From assembly GCF_004919095.1 (NCBI RefSeq), contig NZ_STGJ01000006.1, positions 62,001-126,000 of the forward strand: 64,000 nucleotides of DNA, given 5' to 3'. The first letter of the stretch is position 1; the number at the start of each line of letters is the position of its first letter. The DNA comes from Crenobacter intestini (GTDB lineage: Bacteria; Pseudomonadota; Gammaproteobacteria; Burkholderiales; Chromobacteriaceae). The notes beneath the pieces were generated by a model. The model ran no database searches, was not told where the DNA came from, and saw only the letters and a program-made list of their open reading frames with translations. A program made the translations under genes and the position numbers. This document shows, piece by piece, positions 15,168 to 23,758 of the stretch.

Positions 15168-16206
15168 CTTCGCCCTCCAGCACCGAAAGTTCGCACAAGA
15201 GCTTGCGCCACTCGGGCCGCTCGCTGTGGCCACCCTTGCGCTCGCCGAACAATGTGAGCAGGGACACGCCGGCGGCGTCGAACAGTTCGAGCGAGGTGAC
15301 GACACCATTCTCGCCCGGCTTGTGGGCGACCCACGCCTCGGTCACCTTGGGCATGTCAAGGTGCAGGCTGAAGGCAGGGTCGAGGATGTTCAGCCAGTTG
15401 CCGCGCACCTCGACCCGGTCGATGGTGCCGGTATGGATCTGGATCACCCCGCCGTTGCCGGCAAACGCCATCATCGGCACCCGGGTCGCCGCCACGCGAC
15501 GCAGCAAGGTCTCGACCGCGTCGGTGCGCACCCGCCACGCCTGGCCGGGCGGCGCGAGGCGGAAGGCCTGGCGACGCGAGAGCCGGTGGCGACGCAGCAG
15601 CGAATGGAAGCCGTGCACGTCGCGCAGGGCCAGCCATTCGGCCTGGAACGCCGCCGCGTCGATTTCGCTGTCGGCAAGTTCGGCCGCTGCCGGCGCGGCA
15701 GGCTCGGGGCGACACTCGCTGCGCCCGCTGGCAAAGCGCGTGACCAGCGCGTCGAACGCGGCAACGTCGCTGTCCGGGCGCAGGAACACCTTCTGGATCG
15801 CGGTGCCGTGCTTGTCGAAGAACTGCAGCGAGCGGCGCTCGCCGCGAGCGTCGTTGGTCACCAGCGCATACGCGTACGCCCAGCCGTAGAGGAAGAAGCG
15901 CAGGTCGATCACCTCGTTGATCGCGAGACCGACCTTGCCTTCAAACTGGACGTTGCCGTAGCGCCCGACCAGTTCGTGCACGCAGGCGTCGTTGCGCGCG
16001 AGCGCCATCACTTCGCCCAAGGGCTCGATCGCCGAGAGCAGCGCCGGTAAATCCGCCGCATCCAGCGCGGTCGCGCCCGGGTCGGCGTGCACGAGTTCGC
16101 ACTCGGTGACGCCCAAGTGACACGCGGCGTCGCGCGGGTAGACGCCGGGCACCTGTTCGCGCAGGCGGGCGAGTTGTTCGATCAGGCTCAGGTTCGCCAT
16201 GTCCAT
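15160..16206 (-). CDS. hmuS: Haemin degradation/handling protein HmuS
   Basis: A 348-residue cytoplasmic protein of the HemS/ChuS/HmuS family, with the tandem-repeat architecture visible as two similar halves (the first around YGNVQFEGKVGLAINEVIDLRFF, the second around VEVRGNWLNILDPAFSLHLDM) and the C-terminal EWRKLL motif. Members bind imported haem and open the ring with release of iron, or act as haem carriers. The ATG at 16206 follows AAGGAG. It is 37 bases downstream of hmuR and overlaps hmuT. Its presence together with HutW/HutX on the opposite strand gives the cell two haem-processing routes. Confidence 0.92.
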   Translation of the reverse strand: MDMANLSLIEQLARLREQVPGVYPRDAACHLGVTECELVHADPGATALDAADLPALLSAIEPLGEVMALARNDACVHELVGRYGNVQFEGKVGLAINEVIDLRFFLYGWAYAYALVTNDARGERRSLQFFDKHGTAIQKVFLRPDSDVAAFDALVTRFASGRSECRPEPAAPAAAELADSEIDAAAFQAEWLALRDVHGFHSLLRRHRLSRRQAFRLAPPGQAWRVRTDAVETLLRRVAATRVPMMAFAGNGGVIQIHTGTIDRVEVRGNWLNILDPAFSLHLDMPKVTEAWVAHKPGENGVVTSLELFDAAGVSLLTLFGERKGGHSERPEWRKLLCELSVLEGEDA

Positions 16207-16243
16207 GGTGGTTCTCCTTGTTGCAGGGGGCCGTTCTGCGGCT

Positions 16244-18469
16244 TCAGAAGTTGTACGAGTAGCTCGCGCTGACGTTGCGGCCGGGCTGGGTGTAGCGGTC
16301 CAGCACCGTGTCGTTCGCGGCAAGGCCGCGCACGTCGGCGCTGTTCCAGTACTTGCGGTCGGTCAGGTTGAACACGCCGACGCGCAGCGTGCTGTGGCGG
16401 TCGGGTTGCCAGTACGCGGTCAGGTCGAGCGTCGCGTAGCCGGGCGCCTTGAATTGCCCTTCTTCGGCCACGCGGCGCTTTTGCGCGACGGCCTTGACGA
16501 AGGCCTCGGCGCCCCAGCTTTCGCTGTCGTAGCGCAGGCCGGCCACCGCGGTCAGCGGCGCGACCGAGTTAAGCGGCCGCTCGTCACTCTGGTTGCTGCC
16601 TTGCGCCCAGGCGACGCTGCCGGCGAGGCGCCAGCCCGGGGCAAACCGCCAACCGGCCTTGGCTTCGGCGCCGTGGATGCTGACGCGACCGATATTCTGG
16701 TACTGCGACTCGAATGTGCCGGGGAGCCCCGCGCTACCGATGCCGTTGCCGTTGCTGTCGCCCGACAGCGTCACCAGTTCGATGAAGTCGCGGTAGCGGT
16801 TGGCGTAGGCGGTCAGCCCGAAGTCGACGTCCGCCCACTGACCCTTGAGGCCGAGTTCGACGCCGCGGCTGGTTTCCGACTTGAGGTGCGGGTTGGCGAC
16901 CACCTCGTAGCCGTGCGCCTGGTTCGCGTACGCCATGTTCGCGTCGTCAAACGGCGGCGCCCTGAACCCGGTCGAGAACTGCACAAAGCCGGTGTAATGT
17001 CCGGCGAACGGCACGGACAGGCCGAACTTCGGCGAGAACGCCTGATCGCTGAACGAAGGCACGGCACCGCCCGGGTTGGCGTTGAGGTAGGCCTGATCGG
17101 TGTGGGCACGCATGCGGTAGTAATCCCAGCGCAGGCTGGGCGAGGCGAGCACACCGCCGGGCAGCGCGATCTCGTCCTGCACGAAGACGCCGACCCGGTC
17201 GGACGTGCTGTCCGGGAAGGTCTTGCTCGGGAAGGTTTCGCCGCCGACAACATTGCTTGTGCTGCCGTTCGCCTTGATCTCGACCTTTTCGCGCGGGCGG
17301 CTGGTCTCGGTGCGGCTCCCGTCCAGCCCCCACACCAAGCTGTGTTCGAGGCCTGCCCAATTGAAACGCTGGCGAGCGTCGAGGCTCAGGCCGCGGCTGG
17401 TTTGCTCGAAGCCGTAATCGGAGACGCGGCGCGCGCCGTCGCTGCGCCACTCCAAGCTGTCGTCACTGTTGTCGAGCTTCTGCGCGTACAGCTTGACGTC
17501 CAGCTGTTCGAGCGCGCCCAGATCCTTACCCTGCCACGCCAGCGAGACACGGTCGCGGCGGACGGTATCGGTGGCGTCCAGCCGGTCGACACCGGCAACG
17601 CTGACAGGCCCCATCTTGCGTGGCGCGGTGCGCGCGCTGACGACGTCGATGTCAGTGCTGCGGCGGTAGTGTTCGAGCGCAAGCTCAAGCCGCTGGCCGG
17701 CCAGTGGCTGCCAGCCAAACTTGGCGAGTACGCTGTCGCTCGTCCAGTCCTGCGGGTTGGGGGCGGTGCGCGTCTTGGCGCTGGCGGGCGTGCTCGCGTC
17801 GTTGTCGCCCTGGTTACTGGTTTCGTGGCCGCGCCGGTGCGTCGCCAGCAGCATGGCGTCGGTGCGCTCGCCTTTGAGCGCGAGCTTGGCCGAGAGGCCA
17901 GCCGAGTCGTCGGCCGACGCGCCAAGAACTTTCACGCCGCCACCGACAGCCTCGCCCGGCGCCAGCAGGTCTTCCGCCTGCAAGGTGCGGTAGCCGACCA
18001 CCCCGCCGATCGCGTCCGAGCCGTACAGGCTGGAGAACGGGCCCTTGACGATGTCGATCGCCCGCAGCGTCTCCAGGTCGATGTACTCGCGGCCGGAAAC
18101 AAAGCCGTTGGCGTTGCCGCCGCCGGCGTAGGCGTCGGGCAGACGGATGCCGTCGACCAGCATCAGGATTCGGTTGCCGTCGATACCGCGGATGGTATAG
18201 CCGGCGTTGCCGCGTCTGGCCGGGTCGCTGGCGACCTCGACGCCCGGCTCGTACTTGACGGCTTCGGCCATGTCTTCGGCGAGCGTCGCGTCGAGCTTGT
18301 GGCGCGACACCACCACGGTGTTGGGTGCCGTCTCGGCGAGCGATTTCTCGCTGCGGTGCGCAGTCACCTCGACCGTTTCCATCCTGTCCAGTTGGACCGA
18401 GGTTTCGGCGAAGGCCGGCCACGCCGAGGCGAGGCCGATGAAGAGCGGGGTCAGACGAAAGCGGGCCAT
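16244..18469 (-). CDS. hmuR: TonB-dependent haem receptor HmuR
   Basis: A 741-residue outer-membrane receptor. Signal peptide to about residue 21 (PAFA), a TonB-box-like METVEVTA at about 30-37, plug domain with the IRGIDGNRILMLVDGIRLPD stretch (about 93-112), then a 22-strand barrel ending in phenylalanine. The haem-receptor hallmark FRAP followed by a histidine and NPHL (region around residue 495-530) is present, marking a haem or haemoprotein receptor rather than a siderophore receptor. AAGGAAG precedes the ATG. It follows hemP after 72 bases in the same operon. Confidence 0.95.
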   Translation of the reverse strand: MARFRLTPLFIGLASAWPAFAETSVQLDRMETVEVTAHRSEKSLAETAPNTVVVSRHKLDATLAEDMAEAVKYEPGVEVASDPARRGNAGYTIRGIDGNRILMLVDGIRLPDAYAGGGNANGFVSGREYIDLETLRAIDIVKGPFSSLYGSDAIGGVVGYRTLQAEDLLAPGEAVGGGVKVLGASADDSAGLSAKLALKGERTDAMLLATHRRGHETSNQGDNDASTPASAKTRTAPNPQDWTSDSVLAKFGWQPLAGQRLELALEHYRRSTDIDVVSARTAPRKMGPVSVAGVDRLDATDTVRRDRVSLAWQGKDLGALEQLDVKLYAQKLDNSDDSLEWRSDGARRVSDYGFEQTSRGLSLDARQRFNWAGLEHSLVWGLDGSRTETSRPREKVEIKANGSTSNVVGGETFPSKTFPDSTSDRVGVFVQDEIALPGGVLASPSLRWDYYRMRAHTDQAYLNANPGGAVPSFSDQAFSPKFGLSVPFAGHYTGFVQFSTGFRAPPFDDANMAYANQAHGYEVVANPHLKSETSRGVELGLKGQWADVDFGLTAYANRYRDFIELVTLSGDSNGNGIGSAGLPGTFESQYQNIGRVSIHGAEAKAGWRFAPGWRLAGSVAWAQGSNQSDERPLNSVAPLTAVAGLRYDSESWGAEAFVKAVAQKRRVAEEGQFKAPGYATLDLTAYWQPDRHSTLRVGVFNLTDRKYWNSADVRGLAANDTVLDRYTQPGRNVSASYSYNF

Positions 18470-18541
18470 GCAAACTTCCTTGTCGGGTTGTTGGCTGGCT
18501 CGCGCTGGGCGCTGGCTGGCTGGGCGGGGTGGGCCCCGGGT

Positions 18542-18703
18542 TTACTTGATCAGGATCAGCTTGTTATTGCTGGTCAGGCGTAGCCGGTAGATTTCGCCGG
18601 CGTGCTCGATGGTCACTTCGCGAGCGCGGCCGAACAGCCGCGTGCTTTGCAGATGCGGACTTTCTACCGGCTTGGGCGCCGTGGGCGGTGTCGTGTGGTT
18701 CAT
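18542..18703 (-). CDS. hemP: Haemin uptake protein HemP
   Basis: A 53-residue protein whose C-terminal half, STRLFGRAREVTIEHAG then YRLRLTSNNKLILIK, matches the HemP/HmuP family. HemP is needed for haem use and in some bacteria acts as a co-activator of the receptor gene. It is the first gene of the hemP-hmuRSTUV operon. The ATG at 18703 has GAGGGACAGC upstream; the longer open frame has no ribosome-binding site and would run into the promoter. Confidence 0.9.
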   Translation of the reverse strand: MNHTTPPTAPKPVESPHLQSTRLFGRAREVTIEHAGEIYRLRLTSNNKLILIK

Positions 18704-18725
18704 GCTGTCCCTCGATGATTTTTTC

Positions 18726-18746
18726 AAATGATAACGATTATCATTT
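18726..18746. promoter_or_regulatory. Fur box between hemP and hutW
   Basis: A 21-bp perfect inverted repeat (AAATGATAA-CGA-TTATCATTT) that differs from the 7-1-7 Fur core TGATAATNATTATCA at one base. It overlaps the -10 and spacer of the hemP promoter and lies 111 bases before hutW. Confidence 0.92.
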
Positions 18747-18756
18747 CTCAAGACAA
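18728..18756 (-). promoter_or_regulatory. Sigma-70 promoter of the hemP-hmuRSTUV operon
   Basis: On the minus strand, -35 TTGTCT (18756-18751), 17-base spacer, -10 TATCAT (18733-18728). The Fur box covers the -10, so iron-loaded Fur would block RNA polymerase. Confidence 0.65.
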
Positions 18757-18771
18757 CACCAGAAACAACAG

Positions 18772-18787
18772 TGTTGCAATTGCGACA
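18772..18787. promoter_or_regulatory. 16-bp imperfect palindrome upstream of hutW
   Basis: TGTTGCAA-TTGCGACA is symmetric except for one base pair. It lies between the Fur box and the hutW start. A related TTGC(A/G)ACAC string recurs upstream of other genes in this window; the binding factor, if any, is unknown. Confidence 0.3.
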
Positions 18788-18856
18788 CATTCTCGTTTAG
18801 CCTGAAAAAAGCCAGCCGCCGCCAGCCATCCTCACCCCTGAATCGCTGGAGACGAA

Positions 18857-20170
18857 ATGTACGACACCCTGCCCGAGCCCCTGCCCTTCAAAGAGCGCCG
18901 CGCGCTGATGCCGATGTGGGGGCAGGCGCCTCTACCTGAAGAGCGCTGGCCGGCAACCTGGCAATCCCTGCAAGGGCAGCCGCTGCCCCGTGACAGCCTC
19001 GCCTACGTGCATATCCCGTTCTGCGCGAACCACTGCGTGTTCTGCGGCTTCTACCGCAACGGCTGGAAAGCCGAGACCGCGTCGCGCTACGTGGACCGGC
19101 TGATTGCCGAGATCGAGCACGACGCGGCCAGCCGCCAAAGCGGCGGTCAGGTCAGCGCGCTCTACCTGGGCGGCGGCACGCCGACCCTGCTCTCTGCGCA
19201 CGACCTGGGCCGTTTGCTGCAGGCTCTCAGGGCCAAGCTGCCCTTGAGCGACGACTGCGAGATCACCGTCGAGGGCCGCATCTCGCACTTCGGCGAAGAC
19301 AAGGTCGACGCCTGCATCAAAGCTGGCGCCAACCGCTTCTCGATCGGCGTGCAGACCTTCGCCACGCACATCCGCCGCCGGCTCGGCCGCAAGCACCCGG
19401 GCGACGAAGCCGCCCGCTACCTTGAATGGCTGGCCGCGCACAGCGGCCAGGTCGTCGTCGCCGACCTGATGTTCGGCCTGCCCGGCCAGGACGACGGCCT
19501 CTGGCGGCAGGATCTCGCCACCGCCTTGTCGCTGGGGCTCTCCGGCATCGACGTGTACGCGTTCAACCTGATGCCGCAACTGCCCATCGTGCGCATGATC
19601 GAAAAGGGCGCGCTGCCGCCGGCCGGCTCGCTCACCGAGCAACTTGCGCAGTACCGCACCGCCTGCCGCGAGTTCGCGCAGGCCGGCTGGGCGCAACTGT
19701 CGAACAGCCATTTCGGCGCGCCGTGTGCGCGCGAACGCAACCGCTACAACCTGGCCATCAAGGCCGGCGCCGACTGCCTCGCCTTCGGTTCGGGCGCCGG
19801 CGGCAAACGCGGCGCCTTCAGCTACGCGGTCGAACCCGACCTCGAAGGCTACCTCGCATGCCCCGCCAACCAAAAACCCATCGCCCGCCTGGCCCGCGGC
19901 GACGCCTCGGGCCAGCTGGCCACGCTGCAAGGCGCGGTCGAAACCGGCCGCATCGCGCTCGCGCCGCTGCCCGCCCAGACGCGGCCACTGATCGAACACT
20001 GGGCGGCGCTTGGCCTGCTCACGCTCACCCATGAGCACGCCGAGCTGACCGTCGATGGCCGCTTCTGGGGGCCGACGATGATCCGCGAGTTGGCCGAACG
20101 CATCGCCCCGGCCGGCGCGGACCACGCCCGCCCGCTCACCCTTCACCATCCGCTCAAGGAGACCGCATGA
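18857..20170 (+). CDS. hutW: Radical-SAM anaerobilin synthase, HutW/ChuW family
   Basis: A 437-residue radical-SAM enzyme related to HemN. The iron-sulfur motif is C56-ANH-C60-VF-C63, followed by GGGTPT near residue 100 and the SIGVQTF stretch near 165. ChuW/HutW opens the haem ring without oxygen by methyl transfer, producing anaerobilin and releasing iron. Context supports this over oxygen-independent coproporphyrinogen oxidase: it is divergent from hemP across a Fur box and overlaps hutX (ATGA). Confidence 0.93.
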   Translation: MYDTLPEPLPFKERRALMPMWGQAPLPEERWPATWQSLQGQPLPRDSLAYVHIPFCANHCVFCGFYRNGWKAETASRYVDRLIAEIEHDAASRQSGGQVSALYLGGGTPTLLSAHDLGRLLQALRAKLPLSDDCEITVEGRISHFGEDKVDACIKAGANRFSIGVQTFATHIRRRLGRKHPGDEAARYLEWLAAHSGQVVVADLMFGLPGQDDGLWRQDLATALSLGLSGIDVYAFNLMPQLPIVRMIEKGALPPAGSLTEQLAQYRTACREFAQAGWAQLSNSHFGAPCARERNRYNLAIKAGADCLAFGSGAGGKRGAFSYAVEPDLEGYLACPANQKPIARLARGDASGQLATLQGAVETGRIALAPLPAQTRPLIEHWAALGLLTLTHEHAELTVDGRFWGPTMIRELAERIAPAGADHARPLTLHHPLKETA

Positions 20171-20667
20171 ACGACACCCCATTCGTACAGATGAAAGAAC
20201 GCCTCGCTAGGAACCCCGGCGTCGTGCTCGAGAAGCTTGCCGAGGGCAGCAACCTCACCATGGCCCAGCTGATCGAATGCCTGCCTGAGGCGATGTGGCG
20301 CAAGGTGGACGGCCGCCATTGCGTGGCCGTACTCGAAGCGCTGCCCGCGCTGGGGGACGTCACCGTGATCATGCACACCGCCGACGGCATCTTCGAGATC
20401 GGCGGCGCCTTCCCCGCAGGCGAGACTGGGCACGGCTTTTACAACCTGCACGGCAAACAGGGCCTGCACGGCCACCTGCGTGCCGGGCGCTGCCAGGCGG
20501 TCTACCTGGTCGAGCGGCCGTTCATGGGCCGCGACAGCGCAAGCCTTCTATTCGCCAACGGCGACGGCGGGGTGATGTTCAAGGTGTTCGCCGGCCGCGA
20601 AGCCGACGGCTCTTTGAAGCAGTCGCAACTCGCCGCACTGCACGCGCTGATGGCGGCCCACGCATGA
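20167..20667 (+). CDS. hutX: Cytosolic haem carrier HutX
   Basis: A 166-residue protein of the HutX/ChuX family (related in fold to HemS halves). Visible family stretches include AEGSNLTMAQLIECLPEAMW and FPAGETGHGFYNLHG. HutX binds haem and hands it to degrading enzymes. It overlaps hutW and the following reductase by four bases each (ATGA), a tightly coupled three-gene operon. Confidence 0.92.
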   Translation: MNDTPFVQMKERLARNPGVVLEKLAEGSNLTMAQLIECLPEAMWRKVDGRHCVAVLEALPALGDVTVIMHTADGIFEIGGAFPAGETGHGFYNLHGKQGLHGHLRAGRCQAVYLVERPFMGRDSASLLFANGDGGVMFKVFAGREADGSLKQSQLAALHALMAAHA

Positions 20668-21299
20668 GCGACGTGCTTGTTTTCGGCGCAAGCGGCAACA
20701 GCGGCCTGCTGCTCGCCCTGGCCGCCCGCGAAGCCGGGCTGGACGTCGTGGCGCTGGCCAGGCCCAGGCGCGGCGACGCACTTAAGGCGGCCGGCGTGGC
20801 GGTTGTCACTGGCGACGCGTTCAACCCCGAAGACTGCGAGCAAGCACTCGAGGTGGCCAGGCCGCGCCAGGTGGTCAGCCTGCTCGGCGGCAAATCGGCG
20901 GATGGGCGGCGGGTGGACGAAACCGGCAACGTCAACGTGATCGCCGCCTGCGAGGCTGCCGGCGTCGAACACGCGCTGCTGGTGACCAGTTTCGGTTGCG
21001 GCGAGCTCTACCCGCTGCTTTCGGTGCAGGCGCAGGCGATGCTGGGCGAGGCGATCCGTGCGAAGACTCGGGCCGAGGCGCGCTGGCGGGCCGGTCCGCT
21101 GACCACCACCTTGCTGCGCCCCGGCGGCCTGAGCAACTCGGCGGGCTGCGGGCGCTGGCAGTTGCACGACGGCGCAGACGGCAGCGGTGCACCGCTGCCG
21201 CGCGCCGACCTTGCGCTGGCCATCCTCGCGTTGCTGGCCGACCCGGCACAGCACGGGCGCACGCTGTGCGTCAGCGGCACGCCGGCTGACGCCGGCTGA
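20664..21299 (+). CDS. NAD(P)-binding reductase, ChuY-like (probable anaerobilin reductase)
   Basis: A 211-residue Rossmann-fold protein with the nucleotide motif GASGNSG at residues 8-14 and an atypical short-chain-dehydrogenase/NmrA-like core. In E. coli the order chuW-chuX-chuY is the same, and ChuY reduces anaerobilin with NAD(P)H, so I infer that role from position and fold. It is translationally coupled to hutX. Its 3' end overlaps the convergent idi gene by 29 bases, and a 10-bp tandem duplication (21280-21299) sits in that overlap. Confidence 0.8.
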   Translation: MSDVLVFGASGNSGLLLALAAREAGLDVVALARPRRGDALKAAGVAVVTGDAFNPEDCEQALEVARPRQVVSLLGGKSADGRRVDETGNVNVIAACEAAGVEHALLVTSFGCGELYPLLSVQAQAMLGEAIRAKTRAEARWRAGPLTTTLLRPGGLSNSAGCGRWQLHDGADGSGAPLPRADLALAILALLADPAQHGRTLCVSGTPADAG

Positions 21300-21789
21300 G
21301 CGTCGCGTGGATCAGGGCGAACCACGGCGTGAAATGTGCGGGATGCGCAGAGAGTTCCTCGCCAAGCGCGTCCGGCGCGACCCAGCGCCACGCGTCGACT
21401 TCGTCGGGATTGGGGCTGGGATCTCCCTCGAAGCGTCCGGCAAACACATGGTCGAACTCGTGCTCGATCAGGCCTTCGGGTGGGATCGTCGCCCGGTAGA
21501 CAAAGCTGTACTCGAAGCCGAGCGGACAATCGAAGCCCATTTCGAAGGCGAGGCGCGCGTGCGCGGCCGACAGGGTGTCCTCTCCCACCAGCGGATGGCT
21601 GCAGCAGGTGTTCGACCACAGGCCGCCACCGTGATACTTGACGGCGGCACGCCGCTGCAACAGCCAGCGCCCCGCACGATCGAACACCTGCACCGAGAAC
21701 GCGCGGTGCAACAGCCCCGCCTCGTGCACTGCGAGTTTTTCTCCCGTCCCCAGCGGCCGGTCATGCTCGTCTACCAGGATCAGCGCCAT
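21271..21789 (-). CDS. idi: Isopentenyl-diphosphate delta-isomerase, type I
   Basis: A 172-residue Nudix-fold isomerase interconverting IPP and DMAPP. The start (ALILVDEHDRPLG), the cysteine motif WSNTCCSHP (residues 58-66) and the metal/acid region IEHEFDHVF are visible, and the size matches E. coli Idi (182). The ATG at 21789 has GGGGTG upstream. The gene stands alone and its 3' end runs into the ChuY-like gene. In bacteria using the MEP pathway this enzyme is not essential but balances the two isoprenoid precursors. Confidence 0.92.
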   Translation of the reverse strand: MALILVDEHDRPLGTGEKLAVHEAGLLHRAFSVQVFDRAGRWLLQRRAAVKYHGGGLWSNTCCSHPLVGEDTLSAAHARLAFEMGFDCPLGFEYSFVYRATIPPEGLIEHEFDHVFAGRFEGDPSPNPDEVDAWRWVAPDALGEELSAHPAHFTPWFALIHATLSRRQPACR

Positions 21790-21879
21790 GGCCAGCACCC
21801 CACGTAATATTTCGTCATTAATAGGCTTAGGTGACACCCCTATTTGTCTTACCACGGAGACAGACAAGAATCATGGGAA

Positions 21880-21916
21880 AACGGTAGCGGAACGCAGGCT
21901 GCGTTCTGCTACCGTT
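21880..21916. repeat. Long hairpin-forming inverted repeat
   Basis: Arms of 18 bases, ACGGTAGCGGAACGCAG plus one flanking A-T pair, pair with CTGCGTTCTGCTACCGT across a single-base centre with one G-U pair. There is no T run on either side, so it is not an ordinary terminator. It may form a stem in the idi leader or mark an element end. Confidence 0.75.
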
Positions 21917-22070
21917 GAACCGTCTGCTGCTCGGGAACAAGCCGTATGGCGCCTGTGCGCCTAACTGGGGACTCGCCTGCTGGAGACGACCGCCAGCGGG
22001 GCCGATGTGCTCGTTGGCAGACTCCCCGCCGAGGTCGGTGCCGGTAGCGAAGCCCTCTGCACAAACGAAG

Positions 22071-22094
22071 AAAGCCCGCCGGTCCGGCGGGCTT
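22071..22094 (-). terminator. Terminator of argG
   Basis: AAGCCCGCC and GGCGGGCTT form a 9-bp stem around GGTCC. On the minus strand it is followed by TTTC and TT; on the plus strand by TTTT, so it may work in both directions. Confidence 0.75.
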
Positions 22095-22113
22095 TTCCTG
22101 TCAAGACGGCGTC

Positions 22114-23340
<1,227 letters not shown>

Positions 23341-23758
23341 AGTGCTTCTTTCTTCCGGTTTTTCCTGTTGCCGCCGGCCGTGGTACGGCTAGGTGGCGGC
23401 TGACTCATGCTTGTTCGGTTCGCCCGGCAAAAAAGGCCGGACGGCGGGCAAACTTCAGTCGAGCGCCGCGGGCAGTCCCGGCAGCGAACAACAGCATTCG
23501 CCCGCGGTGCTTCGTCGCACCTGACGCCGTGCGCGTACGCACGGTGCCGCCGCCGGGGCCGGGGTGCCGATAAGCTGGGTTTGCCAGACAGGTTTCATCA
23601 GGTTTCCAGAAAAACACCGCGTCAGCGCGCTACGCGGCCCGACGGTGAGCATCTATTTGAACGGGTGTCGCCAGCAAAACCAATGTCATGTTTTACATTT
23701 TTGCGACACCGATATATGTATACTAAATCCATCTGCGTCGCAAGCCTTTATGACGTAT
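23341..23758. other. Long non-coding region upstream of argG
   Basis: 418 bases between the argG start and the decarboxylase stop. It contains a 7-bp stem with a CGTA loop (23527-23544), an inverted repeat TTGCGAC/GTCGCAA (23701-23707 and 23737-23743) around an AT-rich core with TATACAT on the minus strand, which may be the argG promoter, and GC-rich potential stems. A short open frame on the plus strand (23407-23772) lacks a ribosome-binding site and coding character. A structured leader for argG is possible. Confidence 0.5.

Larger units (their letters stand above)
21790..22113. other. Intergenic region between idi and argG
   Basis: This 324-base stretch lies upstream of idi and downstream of argG, both on the minus strand. 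It holds the argG terminator (22071-22094), a 37-base near-perfect hairpin (21880-21916) and the presumed idi promoter. I see no convincing small gene in it. Confidence 0.7.
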
